Source: Aculops lycopersici
Taxonomy: Eukaryota > Arthropoda > Arachnida > Trombidiformes > Eriophyidae
DNA length: 64,000 bases
Direction of reading: 5' to 3'
NCBI GenBank assembly: GCA_015350385.1
Contig: WNKI01000001.1
Coordinates: 9,603,118 to 9,667,117 of the forward strand
The position numbers were made by a program, and so were the translations under genes. The notes under the pieces are model-generated. The model ran no database searches. It had not been told where the DNA came from and worked only from the letters and a program-made list of their open reading frames with translations. This document shows, piece by piece, positions 30,456-40,600 of this stretch (positions are counted from its first letter, which is position 1; every line of letters begins with the position of its first letter).

Positions 30456-32415
30456 AAACGACAGGACTGTTGAGAGTCTCTTCAAGTTTAAACTTGCAAA
30501 GTGTTATGAGTTGCAAGCTTTCAGTTAGCAGCTAGCATAACATTCTAGAATGTCAGTTGAAAGCTGATTGTCAAGCGTCTAGATGAATACGGTTACGCCG
30601 AGTTAGGTTTTGAGTGCAACTATTTGACTAAATCCATGGTCTTAAGGTTGAAGAGGAAGGCAGGCGGAAACAAAAAACTTTGCCAGCTTCCAGATATTCA
30701 GTGCTGCTAAATTTTATCCACCCGGTTGCGAACCAATAGAAGTGTGAGCAAACATCGCGATCAATCGACAATGACAGAGCCACCTGTTGGCTTCGGACGC
30801 TCTTTTAAGATGGAATAGCAGGTAGACAGAATGATTTATAAATGCTTACTTATTCGCAGGAAAAATCACTAACTAGGTCTAGATTGACGCTTGGAACTAG
30901 CAGATTCAATGACAAATTGTTGGAAGTTTTTAGGGGATAGTCCTTTTTCGAATCAATTGCATGCTAATTAGGAAGTGCCATCGACTCATGGTCACAGTGC
31001 AAAATTTGCTCAGTAGTAGAGACAATTGTAACAGTCGCTGAATGTAGTGGTGGTTTCGCAGTGCAGATATCCCGAACGGCTCCGAAACAGGCCGAGAGCA
31101 ACAAGTGGGAGTCGACGCGCAGAAAGCTAGCAGCAACGATAACAATGACAACAGGTAAAGTTTGGTGATTTACCAACCGTTCTCCTGAGCGAGCGACCTT
31201 TAAATGTTTTGTTGTCATTTGTGGCAGTTGATGTTACAGACGGAGAGCTAAACTTTTGGTATCACCTAGTTTAGTTATCGACAACGGTGGTAGCGGCGTC
31301 AACAGCAATAGCAGTGTCACTCGATCGATAGGAGCATCGATCTTGGATTTGCTCGACGGCGAGACAGCATACATGTATAGCCGTAGAGAATATCCATTGA
31401 TGATCGCACTGCTCCCGCTTGCCAAGTTTATCGCAGTTTACCTTCATAAACTGTTGAAATCTTGAACACTTGATCCATCCAATGGATTCGTTTCATCCGC
31501 CAGACTAATGATCTCAAAATACAGTTGAGCTTACATCTTTACTTGAAAGCCGAGCAAACTGATTGTTTGTTTATTTATAATCCCCATCTATGTCGTCCAG
31601 TTAGTGCTGACACAGTTGACGCCTTTGCCATTGCAGTAAGTGGATCGCGGAGTTGGTAGAGAGGTCTATGCGTACAAGTAGTTGGATTGAGTGGGTTCAT
31701 CTGTTATATCTCATTGTTCCTCACACCTTCAGAACAGGAACCACTAGCTCGATGATCTACAGGCACTTTAACAGGGATATCTAAGTCTACGATTTGTCAC
31801 ACAGGCGCGACAGATTTAGCAAGCACATTTTCTGTTTCCACTGATTTTATGAGCTACAAACATGTAGTTGCAAAAGCCCAGCGACTAGCAGGTAATTCAT
31901 TTAGCGAGCTATCTAGCCAACCACTTGTGCGCGTAGACGCTCTACGCTTAATGGCATAATCATCGTGGGTCTATGTGAGTGTGTCGATAATCGCGTGCTC
32001 TTTTGTAGCAAAACAATCTAGCAGAGTGCAGATGACTGATGGATGTTCAAGTTTTTGGTCATGGCGAAATCGGTGCAAGTGTAAGTGTAGATTTGAGTTG
32101 GAGAAAGACGACGACGAGAGTGGCGTATAAGTTGATTTAAATTAAAAAATGACTGCTCCAGAAGAATCGCGTCTGGCCAACGGTCTAGCAGAGTCGCCAA
32201 TTATGGCCACAGTCTCGGTTGCAATTGCACTAGAGCCGGCTACATCATTTGAGATGCCGTTAGCTTGCGAGAAGTTAGCTGGTGGTCTACAGGATCCACG
32301 GTATCAAGTGGAAGACTATCAGAGGAGGTGGCAGCATCGATGTTGGAGTATCCCTTTGGCACCTCAAGTTAGTATTAGAAAGATAAGAGAACGTTGTGAT
32401 AACAAGTCGACGAAG

Positions 32416-34443
32416 ATGGCGGCAACAGTGACAAGTGCCAAGTCTAATCGCAAGCTAATCAAGGTAATATCATCAATCCTAGTGGTATGTTACCTGATCG
32501 TTACACCAGCCAGTGGCCAAGGCCACAGGCACCAGCAACAGCAACAGCAACAGCAACTGCACCTTCGACCTCATCAACACTTCCAACACCAACATCCTCA
32601 GCGACCCCCTTGGCACCCAAATAACCATAGACAAGCCAGGTACTTCCAAGAGCAAGCCCAAGTTTTACCGCCACCGCCGCCGCCACCACCACCACACCAA
32701 CAACCAGGTCGACCCTATCCGCATCCTCATCCTGCCCACTCGGTTTTAGTTCCCGGCAACACAAATAGGCAAGATCAGGAGAAGATTGTTACGCAAGTTA
32801 TAGTGCCACATGACAGTTTCCGGTTGGAGGAACACGAGGAGGGAAGTGAGCAGCACGTCTCGCATATCATCGACCACAAGCGTTTTGTGGAGTCCGTGAA
32901 CTCGCGTTGCTTTGCCAGCACACAGATGGAGGATCCGCTTTCTGTGGAGCCAACGTTTGTTATAATCAAGCCAAACGGTGAGGCGAAATTGAATGCCACC
33001 GTGCAACCCGAGCAAATTTTAAGATCCGGCTTTAATCCTCAACTCGCAACCACAATTTTTATTCACGGTTTCACACAATCCTATCCGGAAACCGAGTGGT
33101 TGCGCAAAACTCGGGCATTATTCGAGAAACACGCGCTTGTCTCGCGGCACAATCTAATCATCATGGATTGGGGCTTGGGATCCTCGGCAGGTGGTTACTC
33201 GGCTGTTGCTGCACGAGTTAGCGGGATGGGCAGTTTTTTGGCAAACTTCTTGATGAAACTCATAGACCTTGGACAGGATAGAATGAGGATCCACCTGATT
33301 GGCCACTCGCTTGGCGCCCATCTGGCTGGTTTTGCCGGCAAACGGATTAGGCCCCGAATCGGGCGCATCACTGCCCTGGATCCGGCTGGCCCTTGTTTTG
33401 GCAAATTCTTCTCCAATTCACCCACCGATCGACTATCGCCCGACGACGCCTACGAAGTGGACGTCTACCATTACGACGACAACTTTTTGGGTTTACCCGG
33501 CCAACACGGCCAATTTGACGTGTATGTCAACGGGGGCTCGACGCAACCTGGATGCAAGGCCGACGTGAACGCCATGTTCCAGGCGCTAGTCACCGTTGTC
33601 TTCCGGCGCAATCGGGTCTTGTCCGAGAGTCACACTCGCTCGACGGAAGTGGCCACCTCGCAGCTCTCGCTCAGTGGTTGCCAGCAGGTGGCCTACGAGT
33701 GTCGCGACTTCAATGCCTTCGTGGCAGGCGAGTGCGGCAAGTGCGACGAACAGAACAACCAGTGCTTCTTCATGGGCTTCCCTCATCAATACTCCGATCC
33801 CGACTCAATGCTAACCCCATTGCGCACCTCCTTTCCGGGCAAGCGATTCTACATTTTGACGGGTCAAAACGAACTCTTTTGTGCAAATCACTACCAAATT
33901 CTAGTCAAGTTTGAGCCGACGCCTGAAATGGCGCAGTTGTCGAAGAAGCACAAGTGGCGCATTCAAGCGGAACTCATCAACGACTTGCACGGGCGAGTCA
34001 ATGTCACCATAACCAATCAAATGGCGCCCAATGTCTTCTCCTACTTGTTGCTCACCGACGCCACGCGGCCAATGAGAATCGTTGGCGCACACTTGAGAGT
34101 TCAACATTCGGACGGGACACCTGTTCACATTTGGCAACCAAATCAGCATTACAAGCAGCAGGGCGAGAAGTCCAAGTTTCACGTGCATAGAATCCTCCAC
34201 ATGGAAGTCAATTTCATGTCTCATATGAGCGCTCATGGTAGACGCATTTTCAGCTCCCGACTTTGTCCGGCCCACTGGAGTCCACTGAAGCCGCCACAGC
34301 CGCCCTCGCCTCAGGATGAAAACTCCATTGACTCCGATGGATGGCTGGCCGCAATGGGCCCATCCTCAAAGGCTAAAGCCGACTTGCCGCCACTTCAAAT
34401 GGAGGAATGCATGCCACTTCCGCCGCCTTCGAGATTAAACTAG
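32416..34443 (+). CDS. Secreted pancreatic-lipase-family triacylglycerol/phospho-lipase
   Basis: The best start is ATG 32416 (675 residues), because a signal peptide follows directly (RKLIKVISSILVVCYLIV, cleavage after SG). Next comes a Gln/His/Pro-rich stretch with long polyglutamine and polyproline runs, then the alpha/beta-hydrolase domain: FIHGFT oxyanion strand, nucleophile Ser in GHSLG (codon 33307-33309), Asp in LDPAGP (33379-33381) and His in ESHTRS (33631-33633). The triad is therefore complete. A lid-region cysteine-rich segment and a PLAT-like C-terminal domain end in a Pro-rich tail. In arthropods such enzymes are gut, fat-body or yolk-related lipases. The histidine/glutamine-rich N-terminal insert is unusual. 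The frame is also open from ATG 32149, which would bury the signal peptide. Confidence 0.85.
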   Translation: MAATVTSAKSNRKLIKVISSILVVCYLIVTPASGQGHRHQQQQQQQQLHLRPHQHFQHQHPQRPPWHPNNHRQARYFQEQAQVLPPPPPPPPPHQQPGRPYPHPHPAHSVLVPGNTNRQDQEKIVTQVIVPHDSFRLEEHEEGSEQHVSHIIDHKRFVESVNSRCFASTQMEDPLSVEPTFVIIKPNGEAKLNATVQPEQILRSGFNPQLATTIFIHGFTQSYPETEWLRKTRALFEKHALVSRHNLIIMDWGLGSSAGGYSAVAARVSGMGSFLANFLMKLIDLGQDRMRIHLIGHSLGAHLAGFAGKRIRPRIGRITALDPAGPCFGKFFSNSPTDRLSPDDAYEVDVYHYDDNFLGLPGQHGQFDVYVNGGSTQPGCKADVNAMFQALVTVVFRRNRVLSESHTRSTEVATSQLSLSGCQQVAYECRDFNAFVAGECGKCDEQNNQCFFMGFPHQYSDPDSMLTPLRTSFPGKRFYILTGQNELFCANHYQILVKFEPTPEMAQLSKKHKWRIQAELINDLHGRVNVTITNQMAPNVFSYLLLTDATRPMRIVGAHLRVQHSDGTPVHIWQPNQHYKQQGEKSKFHVHRILHMEVNFMSHMSAHGRRIFSSRLCPAHWSPLKPPQPPSPQDENSIDSDGWLAAMGPSSKAKADLPPLQMEECMPLPPPSRLN

Positions 34444-34658
34444 CCAACTAGTTTGAGTTTAAAGGTTCGACCAAACAAAAACCATCAATACCACCAACAT
34501 GTTAACTAAAGTTCAACCCAAAATTTGTCGTTATCATTGTCATTGTTTGTTTGATTGTCAACATAAGTAACAGGTGTCATTTTATTAGTTCAGATTCTTG
34601 GTTGAATGATGATTGATTCAAATTAAAGTGATTAACAAGGTCCCAGGTTTCAGGTGTG

Positions 34659-37600
34659 CTACTGGGGCACCTGTTGGCGTTGCCGCTGAACCCCAACTCC
34701 ATTGCCGTTGGCTAGCTTCTGTTGTTGATGGTGCTGTTGTCTTATCGGCTGCTTGTTTAGATCGTGATTGTCGTCGTGGTTGCGGTTTTCGTTGTTGTTG
34801 TTGTTGTTGCCGTCGTTGTCATCCTGATCATGAATCAGATTTGGCGACGAGCTTCGGAAGTCCTGGACCACTTGGCTTTCGTCAAAATTGTGGTAGTTGG
34901 TATCTTCATCGATGTTCTTAGATTGCTGTTGATACTGTTGGTCCAAGTCGGAGGCGTCGTAGTAGTGGGCGCCCAAGTTGACGCGACCATTCAATGTTGT
35001 GTAGTTTGGATCTATGTACTCGCCCGTCTCCAATGCTCGCTGTTGCATTATGTTCATATTGTCGGTGTTGTTATTGATGCAACCCTTGGTGGCATCAAAC
35101 GATGACATCAAACCACCTTGCGACAACAGGTAGTCGGATCCGTTTGCCGCCATCATTTGCTGGTGGTGTTGGCTAACATTCAATTGTGAACTGGCGCCAT
35201 TCTCATTGGCGTTGGCCAAAACCCTCTCATTAATTTTGGCCTGTATGTTCTGCTGCTCGACGAGCTTGTTCATTGCAACCTTGATTATGTGATCTTTTAT
35301 GCGCGATGTACAGCAACAACCCATAAGGCAAACGATAAAACCAACTATCGTTAGAATGGCAGTCAAAGTGGCAAATATAACCGAGGGACTCTCGAGCCAA
35401 TCGATGCCAGCCAAACTGGAGGAGCTGGAGGTATACTCAGCCGACTGGACGGAGGCCAGAGCAATCTTGTCTATTATCGAGGAAACCTGTTCACTGTTAA
35501 CCTGTTGATTTCGACCATTTGCATCTGTACTTGACGGATAGGGCGAGTCGAAGGGTCCATTCTGTTGTTGTTGTTGTAATGACGATGATGAAGCTGAGCT
35601 TAATATTGGTGACATGAACAATTGTGCGCTTGTGAGATCAAATTTTTCCATCACTAGATTTGGGTTTACAATTCTGTAATTATCAACAAAAATTAATAGT
35701 ATATTTGTGTAGCTTGGACTTGTGGCTGAGCTCAGCGATTGTTGCTCATCTACAATTTGATTTGGCAACTGGAATGATGAATCCATTGTGTTTCTATGGC
35801 GTTGATTAATATTATTCTGGTTGCTACTTGTTGCTTGCGGTGCTTTTCTCAGGTTAACTCTAGTGGAGGCACCAGAATCGGAGGTTCCATGATAACTTCG
35901 CGCTCGATTAATGATTGCTGTATATTTGGTGGCATTCGATAAGAGAGTTTCGATTTCGCTCTTGTAAGCATCCACTAGGCGCGGGTGGAGATTGATCTTA
36001 ATCTTGAGCTGATTATTAGTTTCATAAAGATAAATTTCGAGTTTTGTTGTCGCAGTTCGACGAGGTTCCGCTAATTCTGTTGCTTCAATTTGAAGTTCAA
36101 ACATAGACATTAGTTGGTATTGAGTTAGCATCTGCTGAGTATAGACATTTCCCTGTTGATCAATCTTAAACGGCGACTGCATCAACTGAATGGGTCTACC
36201 TAGAGGCTGCTCTATGGTTGCTTCATACTTGCGCGACACGGACACCTGTTGCACAGGTGCAGTTTTATACATCAATGTCTCACTTATGCGATAGTTTAGA
36301 GTTCCATTTAAACCGGAATCCGGATCTGAGGCGGCAACTTGCGTGACGAGCGTGTTCATTAAAGACCTATGCAGTGCACCAGCCCTATAAACCGGACGCC
36401 TGAATAACGGGGGGTTATCATTAATATCTAAAACGTCCACCTTGACCAAGACAAAACTCGAGTCATGGGGCTTCTGTCGTCTGGCATCGATGGCGAGACT
36501 TCCGTTGCCACTCAACAGGTTGTACTGGACAATGTGTTCCTCGCATGTTGATGACTCTGAATTGATTGCCTTAACTAAAAGGTCGTAAGTAGATTGACGT
36601 TCGCGGTCTAAAGTTTGATTGGTGTACAAGATACCAGTTACTCTATCGAGAGCAAACTCACGATATTCATTGCCCTCGATGAGACAATAGTTGATTGCAT
36701 AGCCAGTGTCAATATCACTATCTATGGCCTTTAGTTCGCCCACCTGTAGTCCAGTGATTTGATGTTCCTCGACGGAGAAATTTATAACAGGCCTCGAGTT
36801 TTGATTGCCTCCAGTAGATTGACCCTCCGTTTGCCTGAGTATTAAGCTCGAAGTTTCCTGCGTTTTTGGTATCAAAAATTTGGGTTTGTTGTCGTCGACA
36901 TCAAGAACTCGAATCAACAATGTTGTTATGCTTTCCAAAGACTGTGGCCGCCCGTTGTCTTCGCACACAACTATCAACTGATAATACTCTTGACTTTCAC
37001 GGTCGAGCTCAACTCTTGTCACCAGATTTCCACTTGTTGAGTTCAATCTGAACTCTGGGGTTTCCACAACATTAACTCCGTTCTCTTTGATGTAATACCT
37101 GATTGGACTCGGTGCTGCCAGACTGGACGCCTTTAGTCTCCTTTGATTTCCGTCATCTTGATCCATTACTAAACGATTGGTACTCTTAGTTTCGTAATCA
37201 CGATCTGTACACCTCAACTGAGCAACTAAAGTTCCTGGCTTGCTATTCTCCTCGACCACAACATTCTTTAAACTATCCTGTCGCCACTCCGGACCAAACC
37301 TGTTGATTTTAACAAAGTTAACTCGAACAATACACTCGTCCGTGAAGGAGCCTACGTTCGGCGATTGTTGCTTCACCTGAACTCGCAACTGAATGGGCTC
37401 GTTGCTGTAGGCAAAGGTCTCGTTCAAGGGTTTTGTTGCATAGATCAATCCAGAGTTTGTAATATTGAAACTCTCGTTTAAGTTGCCTGACAAAATTTTA
37501 AATGTATTTGTTGGCTGCAAGCTGAGGAGTCTAGAGGAAGAGGTGGTATTGTGATTTGGGTGCTGCGAGTCTTCATCTCTAATGATCGTTTTGATCAGAG

Positions 37601-40600
37601 GAACATCAATTGCGTCAGTATCGTAAGCAGTGACCTCGTAGAATTTCTGAGAAAATAAAGGCGGATTATCGTTGACGTCATCCACGTGTATCACTATGCT
37701 GGCAAGACAACTGCGCGAACTTGAGCTGCCCCTCAGATTTCTGCCACCTGAGCCAACCTGTTGCTGCTCGTCGCGACCTAGGACAGTCAGGGTGAAGGTG
37801 GAATGCTCGAGACGTTCACGGTCGAGTTGCGCACTTCCGTTTGTTGAGATCGACACAAACCCTGTTCGCGGGTCAATATTGAACATATCCTTGTGCTCAC
37901 CGATCAGCTGATATCTAACAAGATTGTGTTGCTCGCCGTAGTCTTGGTCAATGGCACGAACTTGAACCACAAAAGTGTCGGCAGCTGGATTCTCTCTCAC
38001 TCGCGCCTCGTAGACTGACTTTTCAAATTTGCAATCCCAATCGTTGACCGGCAGGATCTCCACAGTAACCATTGCCTTTGCACTTAGCTGAGGAGTGCCC
38101 GAGTCATAGACGAATACATTGAATTGTATGAGATTTGCAGCCATCACTAAAGCGGCCGAGTGGTTGCTGTTGCGTTGTCCCGGCTTCCGGAACGTCTGGC
38201 CCATGAGTGAGTCGTAATCAATCAGCTTCCTGTTGACGATAACCCCCGACTGAGGCGAGCTAAGCTCAAAGTACTCATTCGGTGGCTCGATCTTGAAGTG
38301 GCTAATCTTTGAGTCAACATCGCTGGCCACCAATTGGGTTAGCACTGATCCAACCGGAAGTTCCTCGGCCATTTGAAAACTCAGCTCTGGTTGCTGCATC
38401 GACCAAGGCGCAGCAAAAATGGGGGCGTTCGAGTTGTCGTCCACAACATTGATAATTAGATAGCCCACCGACCTTGCACTCAGAGTTTGCGCACTTGACA
38501 TTGGATCAACTTCCGGTCCCATAGACGGCTCACCAGAGGCCATGCTCAGTTCAAAACCTTGATCGCGAACTCGCTTAACACTCACATAGATTGTCAAGTT
38601 GATGTAAGCAGCAAAGTCGTGGTCCAAAGGCGAGTTGACGATGACATCACCAGTATTTGATGAAACACTAAACATTGATTCCAGTCGATCTCTCTCGGCT
38701 CCAGCAACCAATAGGCCATTTTTATCCAACGCCTCAATGGGTCCAGCGTCAAAAACCAGGTTGGCTATCAATGCATCTTGTTCCGCTAAAGACATGTGGT
38801 GAAAGATGGTATTATTCGGCGTATTCTCACTGATAGTTGCTCTTTGAATCTGTGGCTCGAACTCGGGGACTCTAGGATTGGTATCTAAAACGCGGATCTG
38901 AACCACTACCGAGCTACTTCTAGCGACAAGTCCATGGTCGTAGGCAACAACCTCGAGGGTAAAGTTTTCCCGTTTGCTTGAATCAAACTCCTGAGCTGCA
39001 CTCGAAACAGAAATCAAACCCGAAGTCTCGTCAATCTCAAATTGATGAAAGGAACCTCGTTCGATTCTATACGAAACTTTTGCATTGTTGCCGCGATCCG
39101 AATCTATGGCCCTCACTGTGACAACAGGTGTGCCAGGCGCCGACGACTCGGGTATCCCAACTGCGTATTGTGGCTTGACAAACTTGGGCGCATTATCATT
39201 TGAGTCCAGGACATCTATTTGAATGGTTCCGTTTGTTTTATAAACTCCATCTGTTGCCTCGATTATTAGAGTTATCTTGTTAGGTTGTTGCTGATGCTGT
39301 AGCCTAAAGTCGTCGGCATCCATGGGGGAAGTAGTGATGCCATCTGCTTCAACTTCATCTGCGTGTAGTATTCTAATTGGCCGAGTTAATTGAAGCTCAC
39401 CTGTGGCATTATTCAAACTAAACAATCCCTCAAAGTTTCCCTCAACAATGGAGTAGCTTATAACTGAGCTTCTGTCCACATCTGTGGCCTCGATTTTGAT
39501 TGGCGGGTCGAGTCGCTCGGAACCCTCTTCAATGACTGCTTCGACAACTGGCAACGAGAACACCGGCGGATTATCGGATGCATCATCGATGTAAATGGTC
39601 AGTGGTACCTTGTTACTCAGCTCTCCATCGCTTGCTTCAACCATAAGGTGGTGTTCGCGCTGTTGCTCATAATCTAAACAAGATTTCAACTGTGCATTTG
39701 AGCTGGACTGTCTTTGAACTAGTCGGTTAGGTGTTTGCAGGTGGTTGTCTTGCTGATGATAACTTTCGCTATTGGACTCGTCAACGAGCGGACACTTGGC
39801 CACAGTGACGTGACCGGAAACTGGGTTTATGTCGAAGAGATGCGCGGACTTCCCATGCAAACTGTAGCTTAGTGATTGGGAGATTTCGTCCCTGTCAGTC
39901 GCTTTAACCTGTAGCACTGTCTTTCCAACTGGCGCATCTTCGCGGACATTTGCCCTATAGAATTGCTCCTTGAACTCAGGTGCGTTATCGTTCACATCCA
40001 GCACAACAATATGAACTGGGGCTCTCGACTTGAGAGCTTCGCGAGTGTTGGTCTCGGTTGCTATTAGATCAATGACAAATCCTCGCTCATTTGGATTCTC
40101 GTAGTCCAATAATCGGGTTCGCTTTTGAGCTTGATGCTGCTTGTGGCTGGCTAATTTGAGTGTCACTAAAGCGAAACCAGACGCCTGCTTAGGTTCAACA
40201 TCGAACAAATTGGAAGGATCATCGATTGAAATGTTAAACACTGAGTTTTCACCGTTATCTAGATCGTAGACGAACATTTCGTTCTTAAATGTTATCGGGC
40301 TCCCAACTAGCGAGTTCTCCTTGATGGCAACTCTGTATATCCTCCCAGTATCTAGATCATTTGGCAAGCTGGCGAACCAATTTGGCGACTGATTCATATT
40401 TAGCTGTGCTATCTCTGTGGAGTTTAGCCAACGAGGTGCATTGTCGTTGACGTCCAGCAATATAACCGAGATATCTGCCTCGCTTGAGGCTTCTGGAGAC
40501 TGGTCGATGTAGGGCAACGACTTGTCGAGTATTGAATCGTATAAATCATCCTCTCTAATGCCAGCAGCTGCGAGGGCGGCGCCACTCACAGTCAGCTCGC

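Larger units (their letters stand above)
28544..32415. other. Long non-coding region between ACOX3 and lipase
   Basis: About 3.9 kb between divergent genes with no recognisable protein or RNA gene. It carries a CT-rich tract ending in a strong acceptor-like site near 29287, a (GAC)6 repeat and scattered short frames without family resemblance. A frame contiguous with the lipase opens at ATG 32149, but its first 89 codons do not resemble lipase and precede the signal peptide, so I treat it as leader. Confidence 0.45.

Noticed and set aside
32149..32415. Lipase starting at ATG 32149
   Set aside because: Would place 89 unrelated residues before a clear signal peptide; the later ATG gives a normal secreted enzyme.
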